A DNA stretch of 14,475 nt from DATFIX01 sp047617305. GTDB lineage: Archaea; Halobacteriota; Halobacteria; Halobacteriales; Natrialbaceae. The DNA lies in NCBI GenBank assembly GCA_047617305.1, contig JBLGCL010000066.1:1-14475 (forward strand), written 5' to 3'. Below, in pieces: positions 6,345-13,024 of the stretch. The stretch's first letter is position 1. Each line of letters begins with the position of its first letter. The translations under genes were made by a program, and so were the position numbers. The notes beneath the pieces are model-generated. The model was given only the letters and a program-made list of their open reading frames with translations. It did not search any database and was not told the origin of the DNA.

Positions 6345-7593
6345 GTGAATCTGGTCACTACACGCACCATCACGGCGTCACTCACCAACGACCGTGAGGG
6401 TGTCGTCCGTGACCTGGATTCACTCGGTCGCTCAGGAAGTAAAATCTGGAACGTCGCCCGGTGGACCATCAGCCGCATCTGGGACTACACGGGAGACATC
6501 CCGGAGGAAGGGCTGCTCAAGTCCTACATGAAAAAGCAGGACTGCTGGAAAGATCTGAACGCCCAATCAAGCCAGGCAATCGTCGAAGAATTGGCTGGCG
6601 CTTTCCAGTCGTGGTTCGAACAAGACGACCCAGATGCGAACCCACCGGGCTACCGGAAACACGGCGACCACCGGCCACGTAGCACGATCACGTTCAAAGA
6701 AGACGGCTTCACACTCGACAGGAAACACCAGCAAGTCCGACTGTCGAAAGGGGCGAACCTAGACGGGTGGGCCGATTTCATCCTCTGCGAATACGAAACC
6801 GGCCCAGACGCAGACCTGACCGACGTAGAAGACGTACAGCAGGTCCGTGCTGTCTGGACTGGTGACGACTGGGAACTGCACTTCGTCTGTAAAGTTTCCA
6901 TCGACGCAGACGACCAATCTGGTGAGAAGACGGCTGGTATTGATCTCGGAATCTGCAACACAGCGGCTGTCTCGGTTGGAGATGAGACACTGCTGTATCC
7001 GGGCAACGCCCTGAACGAAGACGCCCACTACTTCCGGCGCGAAGAATACGGGACAGAAGGTGAAGACGGCACAAGCAACCACGCAGAATGGGCACGGCAG
7101 AAAAAATCACGTCGGCAAGAGCATTTCCTGCACGCAGTGTCGAAGGATATCGTCAAGCAGTGTGCTGACTGTGGTGTCGGCACGATAGCGGTCGGCCACC
7201 CAAAGAACATCCGCGCCGATGAAAACTGGGGGGCATGGCAACAAGCGCCTGTACGACTGGGCGTTCGAAACACTCATTCAGCAGATCGAGTACAAGGCTG
7301 AAGAGCGTGGCATTGAGGTTGAGCGAGTCGATGAAGCCAGTCTGAAAACGTCGAAAACCTGCTGTGAGTGTGGGACAGAAGCCAACTCGAACCGTGTTGA
7401 ACGTGGGCTGTACGTCTGTGACAACTGCGAACTGGTCGCTAATAGTGACCTGAACGCGGCTGAGAACATGGGTGCGACGGTAACTCCGGGTCCTTCCGAG
7501 GATAGGAGTAACGGCTGTCTGGCCCAGCCATCGGTTCGCCTGTTCGATAAATCCACGGGGCGAGTCGCCCCACAAGAGCAGGTGCGACCGTAG
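6345..7593 (+). pseudogene. tnpB: TnpB, IS1341-type RNA-guided nuclease/transposon protein, frameshifted
   Basis: Residues 1-296 come from the frame starting at GTG 6345: SGSKIWNVARW near 31-40, NPPGYRKHG near 99-107, ILCEYET, and AGIDLG with the first RuvC aspartate at 200. After DENWG the frame is lost at the six-G run 7228-7233. The next frame resumes with HGNKRLYDWAF and gives the zinc finger CCECG...CDNC, the third RuvC aspartate in SDLNAAENM and the usual tail EDRSNGCLAQPSVRLFD, ending TAG at 7591-7593. Joined, it is about 415 residues, normal for haloarchaeal TnpB. TnpB proteins are guided by an RNA from the element's 3' end. At the place where the second catalytic acid is expected I read VGHPKNIR, without an obvious glutamate. 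As given, the gene is inactive. Confidence 0.88.
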
Positions 7594-7620
7594 ACCGGCA
7601 AATATCCCAACGCTGCGGTA

Positions 7621-7668
7621 CGGGAAGCCGCGCCGTTTACCGCGCGGAGGAGGTCACAGCGCTTCCCG
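7621..7668 (+). repeat. Right-end hairpin of the IS element, extended by an outer stem into hemL
   Basis: The inner stem CCGCGC (7628-7633) pairs with GCGCGG (7642-7647) around an 8-base loop. An outer stem CGGGAAG (7621-7627) pairs perfectly with CTTCCCG (7662-7668), which lies inside the last codons of hemL. The inner hairpin followed by GGAGGAGGTCAC is the usual look of an IS1341-type right end. The outer stem may be chance, or may act on the other strand as the end of the hemL message. No U-run follows. Confidence 0.6.
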
Positions 7669-8994
7669 ATAGGCCTCTAGCGTCTCCTCGACGTCCTCCT
7701 CGTCGTGGGCGTCGCTGACGAACTGGGCCTCGAACTGGTTCTGACTGAGGAAGATCCCCTGCTCCTTCATCGCGGGCCAGAACAGCCGCCGCCACCGGTC
7801 GGTGTCGGCGTTCGCGACGTCGCCGCCGTCCTTCGGACAGTACTCGTAGCGGGGGCAGTCGGTTCGTTGCTGACACCCGCCATCGCACTGTCCATCCAGA
7901 TCGTCCGGGCCCTCGCGGGTGAAGAGCACCTTGAACATCGACCCCGTCCCGGCGACGGTGTATTCGGGAGCGCGATCGGCGACGATCTCGGTCAGTCCCT
8001 CGCGGAGTTGCCGCCCGAGGGCATTCACGTGCTCGTAGACGTCGTTCTCGGCGGCGAACCGGAGCGTCTCGAGGCCGGCGGCCATCGTGACCGGGTGACC
8101 GGAGAAGGTACCGGCTTGGAAGACGTCCCCCGAGGGAGTGAAGTGCTCGATGATCTCCGCCTTCCCCCCGACGGCGCCGACCGGGAAGCCGCCGCCGACG
8201 ATCTTGCCGAAGGTGGTCACGTCGGGCGTGATCCCGAACTCCCCCTGGGCACACTGGAGGCCACCGATCCGGAAGCCGGTGATGACCTCGTCCAAGATCA
8301 ACAGTGCGCCGTGGTCGTCACAGAGGTCCCGGAGCGTCCCGTGGAACCCGTCCACCGGCGTCACGATCCCCTTGTTGGCCAGGATCGGCTCGGTGAGCAC
8401 GGCCGCGATGTCGTCGCCGTGCTCCTCGAAGACGCGGGTGACGGTCTCCCGGTCGTTGAACGGGACCGGGATGGTGTGTTCGGCGAACGCCTGCGGGATG
8501 CCGGCCGTCGACGGCCGCTGGCTGTCGGGGCCGCCCTCGACCAGCGTCGACTCCTGGGCGCCGTGGTAGCCGCCCTGCATGATGACGATCTTGTCCCGAC
8601 CCGTGTAGCCCCGGGCCAGCCGCACCGCGGAGACGGTCGCTTCGGTCCCGGAGTTGACGAACCGGACCTTCTCCACCGACGGGACGTGGCGGGCGACGAA
8701 CTCGGCGAGTTCCACCTCGATCTCCGCGGGGGCGCCGTACATCGGCCCCTCGCTGGCGCGCTGCTGGACGGCCGCCCGGACCGGTTCGGGCATGTCGTGG
8801 CCCAGGAGGAGCGGGCCCAGTCCCATGACCCAGTCGACGTACCGGTTGCCGTCCGCGTCGACGACGTGGCCGCCGTCGCCGCGTTCGACGAAGAAGGGGT
8901 ACGGCTCGATGGCGGCCCGAACCGAGGAGTTGACGCCGCCGGGCATGACGGACAGCGCGCGGTCGTACAGTTCGCGGGAGCGTTCGTGTTGCAT
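7654..8994 (-). CDS. hemL: Glutamate-1-semialdehyde 2,1-aminomutase
   Basis: A 446-residue PLP enzyme making 5-aminolevulinate from glutamate-1-semialdehyde, the first committed step feeding the hem genes around it. Motifs: MPGGVNSSVRA (17-27), SGTEATVSAVRLAR (115-128), LILDEVITGFR (232-242) with the PLP-contacting aspartate, and TTFGKIVGGGFPVGAVGG (260-277), where K264 forms the Schiff base; GTFSGHPVTMAAG follows. Near the C terminus a segment at about 364-391 contains four cysteines spaced C-x3-C-x5-C-x5-C, an addition relative to bacterial enzymes. ATG 8994 is chosen because MQHERSRELYDRA is the usual N terminus and an A/T box lies 24-27 bases upstream; the open frame continues to 9108 without family-like sequence. 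The stop abuts the right end of the IS element. Confidence 0.96.
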   Translation of the reverse strand: MQHERSRELYDRALSVMPGGVNSSVRAAIEPYPFFVERGDGGHVVDADGNRYVDWVMGLGPLLLGHDMPEPVRAAVQQRASEGPMYGAPAEIEVELAEFVARHVPSVEKVRFVNSGTEATVSAVRLARGYTGRDKIVIMQGGYHGAQESTLVEGGPDSQRPSTAGIPQAFAEHTIPVPFNDRETVTRVFEEHGDDIAAVLTEPILANKGIVTPVDGFHGTLRDLCDDHGALLILDEVITGFRIGGLQCAQGEFGITPDVTTFGKIVGGGFPVGAVGGKAEIIEHFTPSGDVFQAGTFSGHPVTMAAGLETLRFAAENDVYEHVNALGRQLREGLTEIVADRAPEYTVAGTGSMFKVLFTREGPDDLDGQCDGGCQQRTDCPRYEYCPKDGGDVANADTDRWRRLFWPAMKEQGIFLSQNQFEAQFVSDAHDEEDVEETLEAYREAL

Positions 8995-9002
8995 GGGCGG
9001 GG

Positions 9003-9028
9003 TTTCGGACGGGACCGAAAAGTAGGTA
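9003..9028 (-). promoter_or_regulatory. hemL promoter with an overlapping palindrome
   Basis: On the minus strand the box CTACTTTTCGG has its T run 24-27 bases before ATG 8994. Overlapping it is TTTCGG-N6-CCGAAA (9003-9020), a perfect 6-bp inverted repeat between the box and the start codon. This is the normal place for an archaeal repressor site. The spacer and flank (GGTCCCGTCCG) nearly match the sequence behind the hemB box. Confidence 0.45.
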
Positions 9029-9147
9029 TCCCATCCGGAATCGGCCCGATCGGTTCCAGACGCCGGTGGGGGACCCGCGACCGGCTGGTTTGTCCGGAAC
9101 GGACCCACCGTCGCCGAACGACGTTTTCGGATTCGCCGTGATCGTCG

Positions 9148-9720
9148 TTACTGTCTGAACGTCGACAACACGAAGTGATCGAGCGCGTCGCGGATCGGGG
9201 TCGTGTCCGCACCGACGGCCTTTCTGAGAAACGTGCTCATGTGCACCGCGTAGATTATGGCGGCCGCCGCCTCCGGATCGACCTCACTGAACGTCCCGTC
9301 CTCGATCCCGTCCCGTATCGTCTCGGCCAGGGCGTCGTGAATCGCCTCGTCGAACGCGAGGAGGGATTCCCGTAGCTCCTCGTATTCCGCCGCTTGCGCG
9401 TACATCTCGAGATACGCCGGGACGAGGTCGTCGTCGTCGACGTCGACGAGGCCGACCAGCACGTCGAGCAGTGCCCGGAGCCGGAGGTTCGGCTCGTCGG
9501 CCGTCACCATCAGGAACTCCTCGAACCGGTCGCGTTCGTAATCGACGAACGCCGTCGCGATCTCGACCGGAGACTCGTAGTTGGCGTAGACCCGCTCGCT
9601 GGCCTCGGCCCGGTCCGCGACTTCGTCGAGGGTTAGCCCACTGAACCCTTCGCGTCCCAGCACGTCCCGCGTTGCCTCCATGACGTCGTATTCCGCCTCC
9701 GGCGAGAGCCCCCGTTCCAT
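9148..9720 (-). CDS. TetR-family transcriptional regulator
   Basis: A 190-residue protein. Residues 10-52 form the typical TetR N-terminal helix-turn-helix: VMEATRDVLGREGFSGLTLD, then EVADRAEASERVYANYES, matching the family pattern A..lf...G...ts...IA..agvs.g.iy.yF. The C-terminal part is acidic and helical, as in haloarchaeal TetR proteins with a BetI-type ligand domain; no ligand can be named. It lies between hemB and hemL on the same strand, 153 bases before hemL and 138 after hemB. A 15-bp palindrome starts 9 bases before its ATG, which fits self-regulation. Whether it controls the hem genes is an inference from position only. Confidence 0.88.
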   Translation of the reverse strand: MERGLSPEAEYDVMEATRDVLGREGFSGLTLDEVADRAEASERVYANYESPVEIATAFVDYERDRFEEFLMVTADEPNLRLRALLDVLVGLVDVDDDDLVPAYLEMYAQAAEYEELRESLLAFDEAIHDALAETIRDGIEDGTFSEVDPEAAAAIIYAVHMSTFLRKAVGADTTPIRDALDHFVLSTFRQ

Positions 9721-9728
9721 TGATCCTA

Positions 9729-9743
9729 CGTCCGAACTGGACG
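9729..9743 (-). promoter_or_regulatory. Candidate operator of the TetR-family gene
   Basis: CGTCC-GAACT-GGACG is a perfect 5-bp inverted repeat with a 5-base spacer, 9-23 bases before the tetR ATG. TetR proteins bind such palindromes as dimers. The promoter A/T patch is at about 9751-9758, 34-36 bases before the ATG, so a protein bound here would cover the transcription start. Confidence 0.4.
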
Positions 9744-9858
9744 GCCTCGGACCAAATGCTTCACGGCCGCCTAACCTGCCGCTGCTCGCTCCAGATCGGG
9801 TGAGACGCGGAAAACCCGGTCGGTCTGCGGTGGACCGTGACGGCGACGCCCGCGACCG

Positions 9859-10839
9859 TCACAGCCGAGCCCCGAGATCCTCGGCGAAGTAGGTCAGGAT
9901 CAGGTCGGCGCCGGCGCGCTTGATCGACAACAGCGACTCGTACGCGGTCGCCTCGAGATCGAGCCAGCCCGTCTCGGCGGCGGCGTGCAGCATGGCGTAC
10001 TCGCCGGAAACGTTGTACGCGGCGACCGGCCGATCGACCGTCTCGCGGACGTCCCGGATTACGTCGAGATACGAAAGGGCGGGCTTGACCATCACCACGT
10101 CAGCCCCTTGCTCGACGTCGAGCGTGACCTCCCGGCGGGCCTCGCGGGCGTTCGCGGGATCCATCTGGTAGTGCCGGCGGTCGCCGAAGGCGGGGGCCCC
10201 GTCGGCGGCGTCCCTGAAGGGGCCGTAGAACGCCGACTCGTACTTGGCGGCGTAGCTCATGATCGGAACGTGGTCGTGGCCGGCCCCGTCGAGGGCCCCG
10301 CGGATGGCGGCCACCTGCCCGTCCATCATCCCGCTCGGGGCGATCATGTCGGCGCCCGCGTCGGCGTGAGACACGGCGATCTTCTGCAGGCGAGCGAGCG
10401 TCTCGTCGTTGTCGACGGTCACCGTCGGGTCGTCCCTCGCCCCCGGTTCCAGGATCCCGCAGTGGCCGTGCTCGGTGTACTCGCACATGCAGACGTCCGT
10501 GATCAGGTACGTGTCGGTCTCCTCGGTCACGCGACGGGTCGCCCGCTGGATCACGCCGTCCTCGGCCCACGCCCGGGTTCCCTGGGCGTCCTTGGCGGCA
10601 GGAACGCCGAAGAGGATCACCGCCTCGACGCCGGTCTCGCGGATCTCCTCGACCCGGGCGACCGCTTCCTCGACGGGCACGCGCTCGTGGCCCGGCATCG
10701 ACGGGATCGGCACCCGCTCGTCGGTCGTCGCGTCGACGAACACCGGGGCGATCAGGTCGCTCGCGTCGAGGGCCGTCTCGCTGACGAGGCTCCGGACGCC
10801 GTCCGTTCGGAGGCGTCGCGGCCGGTTCGTGAGGTCCAT
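9859..10839 (-). CDS. hemB: 5-aminolevulinate dehydratase (porphobilinogen synthase)
   Basis: A 326-residue enzyme that condenses two 5-aminolevulinates into porphobilinogen. The two Schiff-base lysines are visible: K199 in SYAAKYESAFYGPF and K252 in VMVKPALSYLDVI. Cysteines 117, 119 and 127 in DVCMCEYTEHGHCG form the zinc site of the metal-dependent class, as opposed to the aspartate-rich magnesium class. PSGMMDGQV (168-176) and the C-terminal ESLLSIKRAGADLILTYFA are standard. The length is normal. ATG 10839 (MDLTNRPRRLR) is preferred to ATG 10866, because the family starts there and an A/T box lies 26-29 bases before it. It is divergent from the DedA-type gene, with 123 bases between the starts. 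Confidence 0.97.
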   Translation of the reverse strand: MDLTNRPRRLRTDGVRSLVSETALDASDLIAPVFVDATTDERVPIPSMPGHERVPVEEAVARVEEIRETGVEAVILFGVPAAKDAQGTRAWAEDGVIQRATRRVTEETDTYLITDVCMCEYTEHGHCGILEPGARDDPTVTVDNDETLARLQKIAVSHADAGADMIAPSGMMDGQVAAIRGALDGAGHDHVPIMSYAAKYESAFYGPFRDAADGAPAFGDRRHYQMDPANAREARREVTLDVEQGADVVMVKPALSYLDVIRDVRETVDRPVAAYNVSGEYAMLHAAAETGWLDLEATAYESLLSIKRAGADLILTYFAEDLGARL

Positions 10840-10860
10840 GTCCGACGCTCGGCCGGCCGG

Positions 10861-10870
10861 GACCAAAACG
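10861..10870 (-). promoter_or_regulatory. Probable promoter A/T box of hemB
   Basis: On the minus strand CGTTTTGGTC, with the four Ts 26-29 bases before the hemB ATG, exactly the hemC offset. It is followed by CCCGGCCGG. Weak as a TATA box, but well placed in a GC-rich divergent intergenic region. Confidence 0.45.
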
Positions 10871-10930
10871 CCTCCGCTCCCGGGTTCCCGGGCGACGTCG
10901 AGCGCGATCCCCGCCCCGGCCGTGACACAA

Positions 10931-10939
10931 CGTATTTAC
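10931..10939 (+). promoter_or_regulatory. TATA box of the DedA-type gene
   Basis: CGTATTTAC is centred 28 bases before ATG 10963 and is the only A/T-rich stretch on that side of the divergent region. There is no Shine-Dalgarno motif, so a leaderless transcript is likely. Confidence 0.5.
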
Positions 10940-10962
10940 CGGCGAGTGGCCATGTTCCCCCA

Positions 10963-11601
10963 ATGGCAGTCGACGTCCCCGACTCGGTCGAATCGGGTCC
11001 CTTCCGGCAGTTTCTGGAGGATTACGCCCTGTTGATCGTCGTCGGGATCGCCGCCCTCCTCGCCGTCGTCGGCGTCTCGTTGTTCTTCCTCGGGGACGAG
11101 GCCCTGGTCAGGGACCTGCTCGACCGGTACGGCTACCTGGCGCTGTTCTCGATCCTGATCCTCGAGGGCGCGATGTTGCTCTACTTCGCGCCGAGCGAGA
11201 GCCTCGTCCCCCTGGGGATCACCTTCATCGCGGACTCGACGGCCGAGAGCGTCGCGGTCGTCCTCGTGGCCGTCGCCGGAGCGACGGCCGGCCAGTACGT
11301 CCTGTTCGTACTGGCCAAGCGCGGTGGGCGGGAGTGGCTCCTCCAGAAACCCTGGTTCCGGATCGGCGAAGACCGCCTCGAGCGGTTCGACCGCGCGTTC
11401 GAACGGTGGGGCTGGATCGCGGTCCCGGTGAGCAACGCCCTGCTGTTCACCCGCGGGATGCTCACCGTCCCCGCCGGGTTCGCCGAGATGGACGCCCGCG
11501 AGTTCGTCGTCCTCTCGGCGATCGGCAGCCTGGTCTTTCAGACCTGGCTCGCCCTCGGCTGGATCTACCTGAACCGGATCGGCGTGTTTTCCTTCCTGTG
11601 A
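10963..11601 (+). CDS. DedA/VTT-domain membrane protein
   Basis: A 212-residue membrane protein of the DedA (SNARE-associated, VTT) family. There is a hydrophobic helix at about 22-43, then the VTT core: YLALFSILILEGAMLLYFAPSESLVPLG (58-85) with a re-entrant, proline- and glutamate-bearing segment, GATAGQYVLFVLAKRGG (106-122), an amphipathic stretch, and SNALLFTRGMLTVPAGFAEMD (157-177), followed by a last helix at about 183-203. Bacterial relatives move phospholipids or undecaprenyl phosphate across membranes, or support membrane-potential homeostasis; the substrate in archaea is unknown. ATG 10963 is supported by the TATA box 28 bases upstream. A long open frame running in from 9985 is an antisense shadow of hemB. 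Confidence 0.88.
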   Translation: MAVDVPDSVESGPFRQFLEDYALLIVVGIAALLAVVGVSLFFLGDEALVRDLLDRYGYLALFSILILEGAMLLYFAPSESLVPLGITFIADSTAESVAVVLVAVAGATAGQYVLFVLAKRGGREWLLQKPWFRIGEDRLERFDRAFERWGWIAVPVSNALLFTRGMLTVPAGFAEMDAREFVVLSAIGSLVFQTWLALGWIYLNRIGVFSFL

Positions 11602-11667
11602 CCGGTTGCGAAAGTGTTCAGTTCAGACGGATGTGCGTGACGTGACCAGTCCATCGAGAGCAACACG

Positions 11668-11673
11668 TTTTTT
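11668..11673 (+). terminator. T6 tract between the DedA and RDD genes
   Basis: Six Ts follow CAACACG, 67-72 bases after the DedA stop. Archaeal RNA polymerase can terminate at T tracts without a hairpin. The same tract lies 26-31 bases before the next ATG (11699), so it may instead be, or also be, the promoter A/T box of the RDD gene. Confidence 0.4.
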
Positions 11674-11698
11674 GTAACGGGTGGCGGCAAGTGGTCGC

Positions 11699-12424
11699 AT
11701 GCCCTATTGTTCGAACTGCGGTGCGGATCTGGACCGGGCGGAACGGTACTGCCCACAGTGTGGCGAGACGATCGAGCGGGACGGCCAGTCTGGGGACTCG
11801 AGTGCGGGAGGGCAGGCCCCCCAGGAGGATCCCGATCAACCGCTGCAGGGCGGCCGGACGCCGGAGGCGGAGCGACGAGAGGGCGGCGGGAATCGATCGC
11901 AAAGTAGTGACTGGCAAGACACCGCGGGGAGCGACCGGGGCACCCGGCGAGCGGGCCAGGAGTGGGCTGGAACGGGGTACCCGCGAAAGCCCGACCGCGA
12001 CGATACGGACGTCATCGGCGCGCGCATCGGCGCCCAGATCGTGGACACGATCGCGATGTTCGCCATCCTGATCGCCAGCAGCGCCGTCTTCGGCGGGTTC
12101 GGGTCCGCGGCGGGGGGCGAACCCGGGAGCGGCCTCGCCGGGATCGGTCTCCTTCTCGGGTTCGTCGGGATGTTGTTCTACGGGTTCTTCCTGGAGGGCT
12201 ACTGGGACGGGTACACCGTCGGCAAGAAACTCTTCGGCATCAAGGTGGTGCAGGAGGACGGGAAGCCCTGTGATTACGGGTCGGCCTTCGTGCGCAATTT
12301 CCTCGAGATCATCGACGGGCTGTTCTACTACCTCGTCGGGTTCGTCGCGATGGCGTCGAGCGACAAGCGCCAGCGGGTCGGCGATCGTCTGGGCGGAACC
12401 GTCGTCGTTCGGGACGAACCCTGA
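11699..12424 (+). CDS. Zinc-ribbon plus RDD-family membrane protein
   Basis: A 241-residue protein in three parts. Residues 1-22 are a zinc ribbon, C4-x2-C7-x10-C18-x2-C21. Residues 23-100 are a polar, probably disordered linker rich in Gly, Gln, Arg and Asp. From about 104 comes an RDD domain: ARIGAQIVDTIAMFAILIASSAV (first helix with the family's conserved Arg and Asp), a second helix at about 147-168, TVGKKLFGIKVV (173-184), and FVRNFLEIIDGLFYYLVGF (197-215). RDD proteins are small integral membrane proteins of largely unknown role, some linked to ion transport. ATG 11699 is taken because MPYCSNCGA begins the zinc ribbon and the T6 tract lies 26-31 bases before it; an in-frame GTG at 11681 is possible. 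Confidence 0.88.
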   Translation: MPYCSNCGADLDRAERYCPQCGETIERDGQSGDSSAGGQAPQEDPDQPLQGGRTPEAERREGGGNRSQSSDWQDTAGSDRGTRRAGQEWAGTGYPRKPDRDDTDVIGARIGAQIVDTIAMFAILIASSAVFGGFGSAAGGEPGSGLAGIGLLLGFVGMLFYGFFLEGYWDGYTVGKKLFGIKVVQEDGKPCDYGSAFVRNFLEIIDGLFYYLVGFVAMASSDKRQRVGDRLGGTVVVRDEP

Positions 12425-12432
12425 TACGGGCT

Positions 12433-12478
12433 CGTGGCCTGCCACGTGGGCCTCTGGAAGTCGTGGGACGTGGCCTGC
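12433..12478. repeat. Short direct repeat and CCACGTGG palindrome between the two zinc-ribbon genes
   Basis: CGTGGCCTGC occurs at 12433-12442 and again at 12469-12478, with the 8-bp palindrome CCACGTGG at 12442-12449 between them. This lies just after the RDD stop, within a 184-base gap before the four-zinc-ribbon gene. No clear TATA box stands at the right distance from that gene's start. It may be regulatory or nothing. Confidence 0.25.
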
Positions 12479-12608
12479 TTCAGGGGGCGGTCGGCGCGTC
12501 GGTCGGCCGAGCGATCGGTACATTGAGGCCGCCGGTCCGATTACTCACCGGAGCGATGGCAGAACGGGGCGAACGGTCCGGCCGGCCCGGTTCTCCGGGG
12601 GAATCATC

Positions 12609-12998
12609 GTGACGCGCTGTCCCGACTGCGGCGCGCCGGTCGACGAGGGCGTCGAGTACTGCACGACCTGCGGGACGCATCTGTCGGGGGCGTTCCCGGA
12701 ACGGACGGACGGGACGGAGTGCGGGAACTGCGGTCGGCCGCTCGTCGCGAACGCGAACTTCTGCGAGTACTGCGGGGCCGATCGGACGCCGACCAGGGAT
12801 CCGGAGACGCGCCGGTGCTGGAGCTGTGGCGAGACGCTCGTCGTCCAGGCGACCAGGTGTCACGAGTGTGAGGAACCCCAGCCACCGCACGATAGAGCGC
12901 GCGACCCCGAGTACGGCGAGTGGTTCTGTTTCATCTGTGGCGCCGTCGTCCGCGAGACGGACAACTTCTGTACGCTCTGTGGGGCGAGCCTCCAGTGA
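12609..12998 (+). CDS. Small protein made of four zinc ribbons
   Basis: A 129-residue protein with 16 cysteines, all in eight CxxC pairs: 4/7 with 18/21, 38/41 with 52/55, 70/73 with 84/87, and 107/110 with 121/124. Every ribbon is C-x2-C-x10-C-x2-C, the same spacing as the ribbon of the RDD protein encoded just before it on the same strand. There is no membrane segment, no signal peptide and no catalytic domain. Such proteins usually act as scaffolds or nucleic-acid or protein binders; no specific function can be claimed. The GTG start at 12609 (VTRCPDCGAPV) is chosen because the first ribbon begins there and GGGG lies about 8-11 bases before it; the open frame extends further upstream only as an Arg/Ser-rich shadow of the RDD gene. 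Confidence 0.8.
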   Translation: MTRCPDCGAPVDEGVEYCTTCGTHLSGAFPERTDGTECGNCGRPLVANANFCEYCGADRTPTRDPETRRCWSCGETLVVQATRCHECEEPQPPHDRARDPEYGEWFCFICGAVVRETDNFCTLCGASLQ

Positions 12999-13024
12999 GT
13001 CCCCGAAAGTAACGACTGCCGTCG

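Larger units (their letters stand above)
6159..7653 (+). mobile_element. IS1341-type (tnpB-only, IS200/IS605 superfamily) insertion sequence; left edge uncertain
   Basis: The element carries one gene, a frameshifted tnpB, and no tnpA. The right end is well marked: a hairpin CCGCGC...GCGCGG (7628-7647), then GAGGAGG and TCAC abutting the hemL stop. The left edge could be anywhere between 6159 (start of the nested-stem element) and about 6310 (the A/T-rich tnpB promoter). tnpB is visibly less GC-biased at third codon positions than the heme genes, as expected for transferred DNA. IS200/IS605 elements insert without target duplication, and none was sought. It separates hemL from hemC and lies in the opposite orientation to them. 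Confidence 0.7.

Noticed and set aside
7705..9141. 478-residue plus-strand frame across hemL
   Set aside because: Antisense shadow; hemL on the minus strand has the full set of PLP-enzyme motifs.
9985..10962. Long extension upstream of the DedA-type protein
   Set aside because: It is antisense to hemB, and the VTT protein has a natural start at 10963 with a TATA box 28 bases before it.
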